Source: Nocardia sp. BSTN01 (GTDB taxonomy: Bacteria; Actinomycetota; Actinomycetes; Mycobacteriales; Mycobacteriaceae). From it: a DNA stretch of 64,000 nucleotides. The notes beneath the pieces are model-generated. The model did no database searches. It had not been told where the DNA came from and was given only the letters and a program-made list of their open reading frames with translations. Shown here piece by piece: positions 35,278 to 44,876 of this stretch. The stretch spans positions 52,711-116,710 of the forward strand of contig NZ_JADKYP010000018.1 of assembly GCF_015354405.1 (NCBI RefSeq), read 5' to 3'. Positions within the stretch are counted from its first letter, which is position 1. The number at the start of each line of letters is the position of its first letter. The translations under genes and the position numbers were made by a program.

Positions 35278-36761
35278 GTGAAGTAGACGACCAACCCGAT
35301 CACCATCCAGATCACGAATCGCAGCCAGGTCTCCACCGACAGATTCAGCATCAGCCACAGGCATGCGAGCACGCCGAGAATCGGGAGCAACGGCACCAGC
35401 GGAACGCGGAATCCGCGCGGCAGATCGGGGCGGGTGCGCCGCAGGATCAGCACGCCGATCGACACCAGCACGAAGGCGAACAGCGTGCCGATGTTGACCA
35501 TTTCCTCGAGCGTGCCGAACTGCACGAATCCGGCCAGTACGGCACAGACCGTGCCGACGCCGATGGTGAGCGCGGCCGGAGTGCCGAAGCGCCCGGTCCG
35601 GGCCAGACGACGCGGGAGCAAGCCATCGCGCGACATCGCGAACAACACGCGGGTTTGGCCCAGATACAGCACCATCACCACGGTGGTCAGACCGGCCAGC
35701 GCGCCGACGGAGATGATGTTCTTGGCCCAGGTGACCCCGTGCAGTTTGAACGCGGTGGCGAGGGTGGCGTCGTTGCCGGCGAGGTCGGTGTAGGGCACCA
35801 TGCCGGTCAGCACCAGCGTCACGGCCACATACAGGATGGTGCAGATCAACAGCGAGCCGAGGATTCCGCGCGGCACATTGCGCTGTGGATTCTTCGTCTC
35901 CTCCGCGGTGGTGGCCACGACATCGAATCCGATGAACGCGAAGAACACCAGGCTGGCCGCGGCCAGCAGTCCGTACCACCCGAAGTTGCTGTCACCGGCG
36001 CCGGTCAGCCATTGGAACAGCGTCTGGTGCAGGCCCTCCCCGGTGCTGCTGGGCTGAGACGGCGGAATGTAGGGCTTCAGATTCGACGGCTTGAAATAGG
36101 CCAGCCCCACCACGATCACCACGGCGATCACCGACAGTTTGATCGCGACCGCGATCGCGGACACCCGCGACGACACCTTGGTGCCCACCACGAGCAGCAC
36201 CATCAGGACGACGATCAACAGGGCTGCGCCCCAATCGAATTCGACGGAGCCGATATGCAGGATCGGTGAGCGCGAACCCATCACCTCGCCCAGATACTGG
36301 GACCAGCCCTTCGCGACAACCGATGCGGCGAGGGCGAATTCGAGGATCAGGTCCCAGCCGATGATCCATGCCGCCAGCTCACCGAAGGTCGCGTACGAGA
36401 AGGTGTAGGCACTGCCAGCGACCGGGACGGTGGAGGCGAATTCGGCGTAACACAGCGCGGTGAGACCGCAGGCGATGGCGGCGAAGACGAAGGCCAGCGA
36501 GACCGACGGCCCCGCCACATTGCCGGCCGTGCGGGCGGTCAGCGTGAAGATGCCCGCGCCGACGACGACGGCGACGCCGAAGACGGTGAGATCCCAGGCG
36601 GTCAGATCCTTGCGGAGTTTGGAATCGGGTTCATCGGTATCCCGGATCGATTGTTCGACCGATTTGGTTCGTAGCAGTCCACCCCACCGGGGGTTCGGCA
36701 CCGATCCGGCCGTGTCCTGCGTTGGCGTCGGCTCAGCCACACCCGTCTCCTCCGTTGTCAC
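35190..36761 (-). CDS. APC-family cationic amino-acid permease
   Basis: A 523-residue APC-superfamily transporter with about 12-14 transmembrane helices. The conserved first helix region VVVGAGIFTLTARTAGNVAG and the ETKNPQRNVPRGILG loop point to the cationic amino-acid transporter (CAT/YfnA) group, importing Arg/Lys/ornithine or related amino acids. GTG 36761 has GGGGG five bases upstream. Its 3' end overlaps the convergent hypothetical gene by 88 bp. Confidence 0.87.
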   Translation of the reverse strand: MTTEETGVAEPTPTQDTAGSVPNPRWGGLLRTKSVEQSIRDTDEPDSKLRKDLTAWDLTVFGVAVVVGAGIFTLTARTAGNVAGPSVSLAFVFAAIACGLTALCYAEFASTVPVAGSAYTFSYATFGELAAWIIGWDLILEFALAASVVAKGWSQYLGEVMGSRSPILHIGSVEFDWGAALLIVVLMVLLVVGTKVSSRVSAIAVAIKLSVIAVVIVVGLAYFKPSNLKPYIPPSQPSSTGEGLHQTLFQWLTGAGDSNFGWYGLLAAASLVFFAFIGFDVVATTAEETKNPQRNVPRGILGSLLICTILYVAVTLVLTGMVPYTDLAGNDATLATAFKLHGVTWAKNIISVGALAGLTTVVMVLYLGQTRVLFAMSRDGLLPRRLARTGRFGTPAALTIGVGTVCAVLAGFVQFGTLEEMVNIGTLFAFVLVSIGVLILRRTRPDLPRGFRVPLVPLLPILGVLACLWLMLNLSVETWLRFVIWMVIGLVVYFTYGVRHSVLRSTPVSDTSAPASEGHASEG

Positions 36762-36789
36762 CGTTCCCCCGTGACCCGCAGACAGCAAC

Positions 36790-37977
36790 CTAACAGCACT
36801 CGGCAGTCAGTCGTCGCAACATGGTCGTGAAGGCCTTGCCCTCGGCCGATGCGGCCCAAACCGAGCGACCGAGAAAATAGTTACGGTAAGCGATCCGGGC
36901 ATTGCGCACCTGCCGACGAGGCGGAATCGTAAGAAAGTAATCGATTTCGGACAATTCGTAGACGATGTGCACGAGTGGAAAGAGGTCCGGCAGGACCTCG
37001 CGCTCGACCCGGTGCAGCGGCCGGATCTCACCGTAACCTCGCAGGAACGCGGCGAGCTGTGCTGCCTGCACGCGGGCCGGGCCGCCCGCCGCGACCGAGA
37101 GCCAGTCGATCGCGAAGCGTTCGATCGCGGTGGCGATATCGAAGACGGCCACAGTCCGGTTCGCGAGACCGAAATCCAGGACGCTGGTGATCCCACCGTC
37201 CGACCAGAGCAGATTCGTGCCGTGCCAATCGTTGTGGGTCCACAGCGCGGGCAGGGTCGCTACCGCGGCGGCCGGCTTGGATCCGGCGGGAAATGCGGCA
37301 TCTGTCGAGCGCGGCGGCAGTCCGGCCTGCGCCCGCGTCGCGTCCGGGTGTTGCCCGGCCAGGAAGCGGCCGACCACCGGACGGGCGGCGACGTAACGGT
37401 CGACGGCGGCGTCCGGATCGGTGCACAACCCGGCCACCAGCGGATGCGGCGGGCGCTCCGGTGCGTCGAATCCCACCGCGGCGAGATGCAGGCGCGCGAG
37501 CATCGCCCCGGCCGCGGCCGCATCGGCCACCGAGTGATAGGGACTCCACGAGAAGTCGTCGCGGTACCGGTCCTCGCCCGCCCCGAGTTCCTGGATTTCG
37601 TAGGTGAACTCACCGTGCTCTGCCGTGCGCACCCGCGGGATCGGGATGCCTTGTACACGAAGGTGATTCATGAAGGCGTGCTCGGGGGCGAGCGTCGCCG
37701 GATCACGCAGGGCAGACGGCATCCGCTTCACCACGACCCGCGTTCCGTCGCTCAGCCGCACCCGAGCCGTGGACGACAGCGGACGCCGGCTGCGCCATTC
37801 GATCACGGGTGCCGCCCCCGCGAACAGGGGTTTCAGTTCGCCGGGAGTCAGCGGCGAGAAAGCCGGTGCGGTCAGCCCACTTTCGCCCATCGCGAAGACC
37901 TGCTCCGACGCGGACTCGTCTCCCGCCCTCGCGGGATCGTCCGAACCCCCGGCGGGCGCCACGGGCCGGGAGGTCAC
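36790..37977 (-). CDS. Aminoglycoside-phosphotransferase-like kinase
   Basis: A 395-residue APH/choline-kinase-fold protein. The ATP-site Lys lies in TRVVVKRMPSAL, the catalytic loop is THNDWHGTNLLW (HxDxxxxN) and the Mg2+ motif is LDFG. The N-terminal ~45 residues are extra and low-complexity. GTG 37977 is the likely start, 13 bp after the permease stop. The substrate is unknown; linkage to the upstream cytosine/purine permease suggests a small imported metabolite rather than an antibiotic. Confidence 0.75.
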   Translation of the reverse strand: MTSRPVAPAGGSDDPARAGDESASEQVFAMGESGLTAPAFSPLTPGELKPLFAGAAPVIEWRSRRPLSSTARVRLSDGTRVVVKRMPSALRDPATLAPEHAFMNHLRVQGIPIPRVRTAEHGEFTYEIQELGAGEDRYRDDFSWSPYHSVADAAAAGAMLARLHLAAVGFDAPERPPHPLVAGLCTDPDAAVDRYVAARPVVGRFLAGQHPDATRAQAGLPPRSTDAAFPAGSKPAAAVATLPALWTHNDWHGTNLLWSDGGITSVLDFGLANRTVAVFDIATAIERFAIDWLSVAAGGPARVQAAQLAAFLRGYGEIRPLHRVEREVLPDLFPLVHIVYELSEIDYFLTIPPRRQVRNARIAYRNYFLGRSVWAASAEGKAFTTMLRRLTAECC

Positions 37978-37990
37978 ACGGCCGCCCTGA

Positions 37991-39367
37991 TCAGGACGTA
38001 CGCTCCCGCTCGGCCCGGTCGGGCACACGCTCCAGACGGGCCAGCACACCGGTACACGCGGCCGCGGCCAGGAACGAGTACAGCGACGCGGAGGACCACC
38101 AGCCCGGGTGCACACCGACGATGTCCTGTACCCGCAGCCAGATCCGCGCCCACCAATTCACCGACCCCGGATTGAGAACCTGGTACACCACGAAGCCCAG
38201 CAACCACGGCAGCAGCAGCAGCGGTCGGGCCGGAGCGGTTTCGGACAGATCCCATCCGCGGCGGCCACGACCGAAGAAGTAGTCGACCACCAGCACCGCA
38301 CAGAGCGGTACGAACACCGATCCGATCAGCAGCAGGAAATTCGAGAATCCGGTGAAGTCGTGCACGCCCATCGCCAGCACGGTCGCGAGCGCACCCACCG
38401 CCGCGGCCAGGAGGCGCCGATCCACGCGCGGCAACAGATTCTGCAGCGACATCGCGGTGGAATACACATTGGCGAACGACTGATCCGATTCCCGCAGCAC
38501 GAGCACCGCGAAGAACAGCCATCCGGCCGCGACGCCGAGGAAGGTGTCGAAGATCCGGTCCGGATCGCCGCCGGCCTGCAGCAGCGCGACGATGCCGAGC
38601 AGATAACACCAGGTCTGCGCGATCGAATAGCCGACCATCGTGGCCCCGGTGGCGGCGCGGGCGCCGCGGGCGTGCCGGGTGTAGTCGGCGGCCAGCGGCA
38701 CGAACGACACCGCCACCGCCAGCGCGGTGTCCACGCCGGGGAAGAATCCGCTCCACGAGGTGCCCGTCACCGGTGGCAGCGGTTGGCGCAGGAACTGAAT
38801 CGTGAACCAGCCCATGGCCACCGCCACCGCGACCGTCACGTACTTGCGCAGAATGTGCAGCACGTTCAACGGCCAGATCGCCATCGCGGTACACAGCACA
38901 CCGGCGCCGATGATCACCGCGCCGTGCGGCAACTTCCCGTGCGTGAGGGCCGCGACCCCGCCCGCGATCACGGTCAGCTCGAACACACCCCATCCGATGC
39001 ACTGCACGATGTTGGCGACAGTCGGCACATACGACAGCCGGGTGCCGAACAATCCGCGGAAGTTCGCCATCGCCGGCGCGCCCGTGCGCGCGCCGACCGC
39101 GCCGGCGGCCGCCACCATCGCGGTGCCCAGCACGGTGCCCACCGCGGTGGCGAGCACGGCCGCCGCGACCGGCAACTGCGGATGGCCGGTCGGCTGCAGT
39201 ACGTAGAAGGCACCGGTGAACCCGATCAGGCTCACCCCGAGATTGGCCCAGAACGCGGCCTGGTCCCCGAAGGACAGGGTGCGTGGCGGCGCGGTGGTCA
39301 GCAGCAGCGGGGCCTCGGCCGAGCGGTCTCCCGGCTGCTCGGGCAGAGTCGTCATAGCGGCATTCAT
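37991..39367 (-). CDS. NCS1-family cytosine/purine permease
   Basis: A 458-residue NCS1 transporter with about 12 helices. It is related to CodB-like cytosine/purine or allantoin permeases: the FWANLGVSLIGFTGAFYVL N-terminal helix and the FVPLAADYTRHARG motif are typical. ATG 39367 is taken, with a second ATG at 39355. It is divergent from the mannosyltransferase gene (73-bp shared promoter region) and precedes the kinase-like gene by 13 bp. Substrate specificity is undetermined. Confidence 0.85.
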   Translation of the reverse strand: MNAAMTTLPEQPGDRSAEAPLLLTTAPPRTLSFGDQAAFWANLGVSLIGFTGAFYVLQPTGHPQLPVAAAVLATAVGTVLGTAMVAAAGAVGARTGAPAMANFRGLFGTRLSYVPTVANIVQCIGWGVFELTVIAGGVAALTHGKLPHGAVIIGAGVLCTAMAIWPLNVLHILRKYVTVAVAVAMGWFTIQFLRQPLPPVTGTSWSGFFPGVDTALAVAVSFVPLAADYTRHARGARAATGATMVGYSIAQTWCYLLGIVALLQAGGDPDRIFDTFLGVAAGWLFFAVLVLRESDQSFANVYSTAMSLQNLLPRVDRRLLAAAVGALATVLAMGVHDFTGFSNFLLLIGSVFVPLCAVLVVDYFFGRGRRGWDLSETAPARPLLLLPWLLGFVVYQVLNPGSVNWWARIWLRVQDIVGVHPGWWSSASLYSFLAAAACTGVLARLERVPDRAERERTS

Positions 39368-39439
39368 GCTATCGGTGTCCCCGGTGGAAATTCGCCCCCA
39401 GCTTCGTTCCGGCGCGCGGAGTCGGTAACCTCGTCCCGG

Positions 39440-40744
39440 ATGGTTAGCGTCTCCACATCCGCCCGGCCGCTGCCGGAGCCTCGCATGCCGGGAGCCCACC
39501 GCATCGGTCGGCTCGTCTGGCTGGTTCCGGTACTGCTGGTCGCCCTGAGCGTGTTCTGGCTGTTGCGGCCCAGCTGGCCGCTGCTGCCGATCAAACGCGA
39601 ATTCATCGACCTCCAGGTGTATCGCCTGGGCGTGCAGGCGATGTGGGACGGCGCCGATATGTACGGCAGCCTGCCCAAGACCACGCTCGGGATCAGCCTG
39701 CCGTTCATCTATCCGCCCTTCGCCGCGGTGGCACTGGGCCCGTTCGCGCTGCTGCCGTGGAATGCCGCGGCGATCAGTTTTTTCGTGGTTTCCACGCTGG
39801 CGCTGGCGATCACGCTCTATCTGGTGGCACGCCGGGTCTGGGGCAGTGGCGGCACCGAGGTGGTGCTGTGGGCGAGCGCCTGTGCGATTCCGCTGGGCAT
39901 GCTGCTGGAACCGGTGCATTCGACACTGGATTTCGGACAGGTCAATCTGCTGCTGATGGTGCTGGTCGCGGCGGACTGCCTGCCCAAACGCACCCGCTGG
40001 CCGCGCGGCATGCTGGTCGGCATCGCCGCGGCGATCAAACTGACACCGGCCGCGTTCGTCCTCTATTTCCTGGTGCGGCGTGACTATCGTTCGGCGATCA
40101 CCGCGGCGATCACCGGTGCCGTCGCGAGCGGTATCGCCTTCGCCGTGATGCCGCACGAATCGGTGAAGTACTGGTTCGGCGGGATGGGCAACGTCTCCGG
40201 GCTCAGCGGTTCGGCCTTCCGGACCAATCAATCGATCCAGGGCGTGCTGTCGCGCTTCCAGGTCCCCGAACCGGCCTTCACCGCCCTGTGGGCGCTGTTG
40301 AGTCTGGCGCTGCTGGTGCTGGTGGTGGCGGCGATGCGGCGCGCGGTCGCCGATCCGGCGCTGGCCCTGGCCTTCAACGCCGTGTTCACACTGCTGGTTT
40401 CGCCGATTTCATGGTCGCACCACTGGGTCTGGATCGCGCCGGGCCTGCTGGCCGCCGTCGGTGTGGCGACTCGGCTGCCGCGCCGGCCGGCGATGATCTG
40501 GTACGCGATCATCCTCGCGACCGCGGTCGTGTTCACCATCGGCCCGCAGAATTGGGAACCCGGCGACGACAACCGTGAACTGGCCTGGACGCCGTGGCAG
40601 CATCTGGTCGGCGACACCTATGTGTGGCTGAGCGTGCTGCTGGTCGCCCTGTACGTCGCCACGGGACCGCGGCCCACGACGCAGGAACCGCTGTTGCCCG
40701 CGTCGCTGCGTTCGCTGCGGACCAAGGTGCCCACCGAGTCCTGA
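39440..40744 (+). CDS. GT87 polyprenol-phosphate-mannose-dependent mannosyltransferase
   Basis: A 434-residue membrane glycosyltransferase of the DUF2029/GT87 family with about ten helices. The catalytic Asp is expected in the first periplasmic loop (IDLQVYRLGVQAMWDGADMY), and FIYPPFAAV, DFGQVNLLLM and AIKLTPAAFVLYF are family hallmarks. Mycobacterial relatives (PimE, Rv2181) add alpha-1,2-mannose to phosphatidylinositol mannosides and lipomannan using polyprenyl-phosphomannose. Which glycan it serves here is not determinable. It is monocistronic. Confidence 0.87.
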   Translation: MVSVSTSARPLPEPRMPGAHRIGRLVWLVPVLLVALSVFWLLRPSWPLLPIKREFIDLQVYRLGVQAMWDGADMYGSLPKTTLGISLPFIYPPFAAVALGPFALLPWNAAAISFFVVSTLALAITLYLVARRVWGSGGTEVVLWASACAIPLGMLLEPVHSTLDFGQVNLLLMVLVAADCLPKRTRWPRGMLVGIAAAIKLTPAAFVLYFLVRRDYRSAITAAITGAVASGIAFAVMPHESVKYWFGGMGNVSGLSGSAFRTNQSIQGVLSRFQVPEPAFTALWALLSLALLVLVVAAMRRAVADPALALAFNAVFTLLVSPISWSHHWVWIAPGLLAAVGVATRLPRRPAMIWYAIILATAVVFTIGPQNWEPGDDNRELAWTPWQHLVGDTYVWLSVLLVALYVATGPRPTTQEPLLPASLRSLRTKVPTES

Positions 40745-40880
40745 GCCGACACGCCAGGCGCAATCGATCGGTAAATCTGCGGGGCACCGTCCGCCAGCTG
40801 CGACCCGGTGACGGCGACACACCATCGGTGATTCCACAACACCCCGGTCACGCCGTATTTCCGTCGTACCGTAGATAAAT

Positions 40881-41744
40881 ATGGACGACAACACGCCGAC
40901 CGCGGAAGGTGACGCCACCCGCCCGGATCGGCAGCTGATCCAGCGGCGAGAGCAAGCGTGGAGCAACTACCAGCGGGCCTGCGCCGAACTCGCCGGTACC
41001 CGGATCCGCGCCAATCTCGACGGATGGAAACGCTGGCTGCGCATCCTGCCGGGCGCGGCGGTCGATCAGGCCGAACGCCGCCGCGACGAGATCCGCGCCG
41101 AACTGGCCCGCCATTGCGTCGGGGCCGACGATCATGCGTGGGGCGTGTTGTCGGGCGGCGACACCGGAACCTTCGGCGGCTGTTTCGGACTCGAGCACAC
41201 CATCGGTCAGCTGGCCGAGCTCTACGGCAAGACCGATTCGCACTGGGTGCGCGCACTGCGCGAGACGGCCCGCCGGACCACCGACATCCGGCCGCTCGCC
41301 GCCGACGGGGACCGTTCGGCCGTCAGCGACCTCACCGAGCGTGTGGTGCAAGCCGTCCGCATGGCGCCCGACGACGAGGCCCGGCGCCGGCTCACCGTCC
41401 ACCTGCCCGGGGAGGTGCGGCCGGTGCCCGCGGATCCGGCGGCGCTGGCCGAGAAGCAGGGACCGGCAGCGGTCCAGTTCGACATCTATGCGAGCACGAT
41501 CAAACTCGATCACATCGACGTGATCCCACCGCTGCGCCGGATGGGCCTGGGCACCGCGACGCTGCGCCATCTGTGCCGGACCGCCGACGCGCACGGTATG
41601 CATATCGTCGCGCAGCTGGTGCCCACCTTCCGCGACGACGATTCGGCGGTCCCGATTCTGGCGCGCTGGTTCCGCGAACAGGGTTTCGAGGTGACCGAAC
41701 GGCTGGGCGGGCGGGTCGTACGGGCCCCCGCCAGCATTTCCTAG
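40881..41744 (+). CDS. Unknown protein with C-terminal GNAT domain
   Basis: A 287-residue protein. The N-terminal ~190 residues are helical and polar with no recognised domain. The C-terminal ~90 residues have GNAT acetyltransferase features: IDVIPPLRRMGLGTATLRHL contains the acetyl-CoA binding RxxGxG (R219-G224), followed by a typical beta-bulge and ending ARWFREQGFEVT. The substrate is unknown. It lies convergent to the hydrolase gene. Confidence 0.7.
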   Translation: MDDNTPTAEGDATRPDRQLIQRREQAWSNYQRACAELAGTRIRANLDGWKRWLRILPGAAVDQAERRRDEIRAELARHCVGADDHAWGVLSGGDTGTFGGCFGLEHTIGQLAELYGKTDSHWVRALRETARRTTDIRPLAADGDRSAVSDLTERVVQAVRMAPDDEARRRLTVHLPGEVRPVPADPAALAEKQGPAAVQFDIYASTIKLDHIDVIPPLRRMGLGTATLRHLCRTADAHGMHIVAQLVPTFRDDDSAVPILARWFREQGFEVTERLGGRVVRAPASIS

Positions 41745-41774
41745 CCGGCCATCGCGATCACCGGCCCGCGTCGA

Positions 41775-42599
41775 TCACCGTGCGCGCGTGAGGAATTCAC
41801 CGATCGCCGGAGCGAGTTCGGCGGCGACCGGATCGTTGCTCACGCCGGGCAGCTCCCGCAATTCGGCATTCGGGAGTACCTCGGCCATCCTCTTGGCTCC
41901 CTTGGTCAGCGCCGGCGCGGAACGATCGCCGATCAGCAGCAACGTCGGCTGGGTGAGCATGGCCCAATCCTCCGGCTGGATGGTCTCAGCGCGCGAAAAC
42001 GGTTTCAGCACAGCGAAATCGTGGGCCGTCGAATCGGCGGTGGCGACCAGCTTCTTCCACACCGACGACATCCGCATCACCGCGACGACCAGGCCCGGCA
42101 CGCCCATCACCTTGGTCATGTAGTACCGGACCGCACCGCCGCGCTTACCCGCCGCGATGCGCTGGCGCAGCTTCTCCTCCGCGTCCTTGGGCGGCACGTG
42201 ATCCTTCGGATCGACCACGAACGGCGGTTCGAAGGCGACGACGTCGGTGACCCCGGTGATCGCGCCCGAACGTGCGGCCAGCAGCGCCAGTATCGCGCCC
42301 GAACCCCAGCCGAACAGCGCGGCCGATCCGCCCTCGGCCTCGACCAGCGCGCGAATGTCGGCGATCTCGTTGGCGCTGTCGTAGACACCCGGGGAGTCCG
42401 CGCTGTCGCCGCGTCCGCGCCGGTCGTAGTTGAGCACGCGCAGGCCGTAGTTCTCGGCCAGCGCCTGCGCCAGCTCGACGGTGTTGGGGACCTGCCGATA
42501 ACCGAACGCGCCGCTGATCAGCACGACGGTTCCCGCACTGCCGGAACCGATCCGGTCGAAGGCGATGGTGGTGCCGTCCTGCGACGTCACGGTCTGCAT
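41775..42599 (-). CDS. Alpha/beta-hydrolase fold protein, probably non-catalytic
   Basis: A 274-residue protein with a full alpha/beta-hydrolase fold: VVLISGAFGYR oxyanion strand, YDRRGRGDS and the acid-loop LLLIGDRSAP. The nucleophile elbow reads GWGSG (G97-G101) with Gly99 where the family has Ser, and the C-terminal LPGVSNDPVA lacks the expected His. It therefore looks like a pseudoenzyme, perhaps a binding or regulatory protein. No frameshift or stop is seen, so the gene is under reading-frame maintenance. It is divergent from the DUF1266 gene. Confidence 0.8.
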   Translation of the reverse strand: MQTVTSQDGTTIAFDRIGSGSAGTVVLISGAFGYRQVPNTVELAQALAENYGLRVLNYDRRGRGDSADSPGVYDSANEIADIRALVEAEGGSAALFGWGSGAILALLAARSGAITGVTDVVAFEPPFVVDPKDHVPPKDAEEKLRQRIAAGKRGGAVRYYMTKVMGVPGLVVAVMRMSSVWKKLVATADSTAHDFAVLKPFSRAETIQPEDWAMLTQPTLLLIGDRSAPALTKGAKRMAEVLPNAELRELPGVSNDPVAAELAPAIGEFLTRAR

Positions 42600-42713
42600 G
42601 TCCTACTCCTTCGCGGGCCGGGGTTCGGTTCGAAAGTACGCGATGGGTTCGCGAGCACCGCCGGGGCCGGTCGGTAGGCTCGCACGGACAGTATTCACGG
42701 GCGAGGGGGTGCA

Positions 42714-43577
42714 GTGGTGACGATCATCGCCGGACCGCACGGACTGCCGCGCATCAGCGGATTTCCGAGTTCGGATTTCGATCCCGGCTCGGACAAGTGG
42801 TCGGGTGTCGCCATCGGCGAGGATCGCATCCGGGCGCTGGCCATCGGCGCGTACTACGGCCGCAGCTGGAGCTCCTACAACGACACCGTCGCCTTCCAGC
42901 CCGAACATCCCGGAAGTTCGGAGACCCGGCGCGAATCCACCATCGAGGGCCTGCACGAGTCGTGGGGTGTCGACAACGCCGAGGATGCGCGCGACACCAT
43001 CGGCCGGCTGCTGAGCGGGATGCATGCCCCGCTGTTCGCGATGGTGCATCCGCTGGCCACCGCGGCCGCGCAGGACACCACCCGCGTCGACCGCACCGGC
43101 CTCGCCGACAGCCACCGCGAATTCCTGCACACCGTGTCCGAGGTGCGCGGCTATCGCGGTGTCAACGGCATCGACCGCGACTACGACGCCTGGTTGCAGG
43201 CCATCAAATTCGGCATCGTCGACCGGCTGCCGCAACCGCTGAACACCGACGCCACCGCCTGGGACCTCTCCCGCATCGTGTTCATCGCCCGGGCCGCGCA
43301 CACCGCCGGATATCTGGACGAGGACGAGGCGTGGACCCTGCTGGGCCGCGCGCTCGCCAAAGCCCAGCAGCACTACCGCAATTGGCGGCAGTTCGCGGCC
43401 GGCTTCCTCACCGGCGCCATCTTCTGGGCGGCCACCCAGGACCTCGCCGCGGCCAAGGAGCAGGTCGACGAGCGCCGCTGGATGATTCGCGGACTGCTGA
43501 TGCGCCCGTCGAGTCCGTGGCGGCGGGTGGCGCTGCATCCGGGCGCGCCGGTGTTCGGCCTCTCCCCGTTCCACTGA
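42714..43577 (+). CDS. DUF1266 family protein
   Basis: A 287-residue protein. The C-terminal ~170 residues (WDLSRIVFIARAAHTAGYLD, DEAWTLLGRAL and FAAGFLTGAIFW) match DUF1266. The N-terminal part is unrecognised. It starts at GTG 42714 (a second GTG follows directly) with a G-rich ribosome site. DUF1266 proteins are cytoplasmic with no known activity. It is convergent with the next gene, only 7 bp apart. Confidence 0.75.
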   Translation: MVTIIAGPHGLPRISGFPSSDFDPGSDKWSGVAIGEDRIRALAIGAYYGRSWSSYNDTVAFQPEHPGSSETRRESTIEGLHESWGVDNAEDARDTIGRLLSGMHAPLFAMVHPLATAAAQDTTRVDRTGLADSHREFLHTVSEVRGYRGVNGIDRDYDAWLQAIKFGIVDRLPQPLNTDATAWDLSRIVFIARAAHTAGYLDEDEAWTLLGRALAKAQQHYRNWRQFAAGFLTGAIFWAATQDLAAAKEQVDERRWMIRGLLMRPSSPWRRVALHPGAPVFGLSPFH

Positions 43578-43584
43578 CGGGCGG

Positions 43585-44466
43585 TTACTGCGGCATCGCG
43601 CGCAGAATGCCGACGCCCTCCCATTTGAACTGCTCGGTGTCGACCATGCCGAGTTTGCGCCGCTCCACCAGCAACTGCCATTCGCCGAACAGATCCAGCG
43701 AGGACGGGCGCGCCATCACGATCGAGCCGTCGACATGTTCGATCTCGCAGGCCAGCCGCACGGCGCCGTCGACGCGCAGCAGATCCTCGGCCTCGGTGGA
43801 GACGAATTCCAGATCCGTATTGCCATCCGAAATGCGCAGCGTCGCCACCGATCCGGGCGGCGCCGCGACATCCGTGCGATCCAGCGCGGCCACCGGGAAC
43901 TCGTAGGTAGCCCCGGCCGAGACGAACAGCAGCCGCAGGGTGGTGATCACGACCAGGCCCGGCGCACCGCGATGGCCGCACGGCGCGCATTCGAGGACGT
44001 ATTCGTCCGGGCGGGCGTAGGCGTGCAGGGCCGCCAGCTCCCGCGCGCACAGTCCCGGTGTGCGCATCCGTTCGGCCGCACGCGACACATCGGGGCGGAT
44101 CGGGCCGTACTGTCCCGGAACCGGCCGAGGCGGAGCCAGATTCGGCCGCTGCCGCACGATCCGCCGCATCTCGAGCAGATCGTCGCCGATCGCGCGGACG
44201 AGTGTGGCCGCCTGTGTGAACACCTCGGGTTCGAGGAAGATCGTCGCCGGATTGCGCCGGGTCGCAACGCCTTTGATCACATAGTCCGGCGCCCGGAAAT
44301 ACAGCAGGATCAGCAGGTCACCGCTGTCGGCTTCGGCGAGGCAAGCGTCGCGCAGATCGCAGACCCGCACATCCATGGCGACATCGTCGTCGACCCCCAG
44401 CGGTGTGGTGGTGATCCGCCCGTCGGCATATCTGACCGCGGTCCGACGCCCCCACACCTCCAGCAC
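43585..44466 (-). CDS. Hypothetical protein with PH-like domain
   Basis: A 293-residue protein. Residues about 155-250 contain ECAPCGHRGAPGLVVITTLRLLFVSAG and a following beta-rich part, resembling bacterial PH-like (YokE-type) domains. The C-terminus DLFGEWQLLVERRKLGMVD resembles a SHOCT-type short oligomerisation helix pair. There is one CxxC. The N-terminal half is unrecognised. The gene is otherwise isolated on its strand. Confidence 0.6.
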   Translation of the reverse strand: MLEVWGRRTAVRYADGRITTTPLGVDDDVAMDVRVCDLRDACLAEADSGDLLILLYFRAPDYVIKGVATRRNPATIFLEPEVFTQAATLVRAIGDDLLEMRRIVRQRPNLAPPRPVPGQYGPIRPDVSRAAERMRTPGLCARELAALHAYARPDEYVLECAPCGHRGAPGLVVITTLRLLFVSAGATYEFPVAALDRTDVAAPPGSVATLRISDGNTDLEFVSTEAEDLLRVDGAVRLACEIEHVDGSIVMARPSSLDLFGEWQLLVERRKLGMVDTEQFKWEGVGILRAMPQ

Positions 44467-44560
44467 TGCCGCATCCTCCCCACTCCGACCCGGTGAGACC
44501 TCATCGGGGACGGATTCTACCGAGAGACCCCCCTCGTTCCGGGTATCCGGGGAATGCCGA

Positions 44561-44656
44561 TCAGAGGTTACCGGCGAACATGCTCGCGAGTCCGGTGGCG
44601 GTCGCGACGGCGGCGCTGCCCGTGCTGAGTGCGGCGATGAGAAGTGCGATGATCAC
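44561..44656 (-). CDS. 31-residue hydrophobic peptide
   Basis: A short gene starting GTG at 44656, with GAAAGG eight bases upstream. It encodes VIIALLIAALSTGSAAVATA and ends SMFAGNL. The peptide is one hydrophobic helix with Ala/Ser/Thr spacing, a small membrane peptide or peptide toxin-like product. It lies in a 410-bp gap; the rest of the gap (44657-44876) shows only a probable promoter with TATG/CATAT-rich sequence. There is no family assignment. Confidence 0.5.
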   Translation of the reverse strand: MIIALLIAALSTGSAAVATATGLASMFAGNL

Positions 44657-44876
44657 GGTCCCGACCTTTCGATATGGTGCATACGCTCGAAACGTACTGC
44701 GACCCAAGGGCCTTCACCAGGGTGCGGGCGGCATTCACGGCAACCTCCGTGCCGATTGACAGCACATTGCCAGCAAGGCCGGCGTTGCGGTGTGGCGCCC
44801 GGGATCGCGGCCCCGGCGCGACACGCGAACCGGATGAGCGTGTCCGGCCCGTGAACTGGAATGGCACACTGGCCGA

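Noticed and set aside
38108-40744. Plus-strand frame giving an 878-residue version of the mannosyltransferase
   Set aside because: The upstream half is antisense to the permease; the true start is ATG 39440 in a proper intergenic region.
44749-44800. TTGACA as a -35 box
   Set aside because: No -10 hexamer follows at 16-18 bp on the plus strand.
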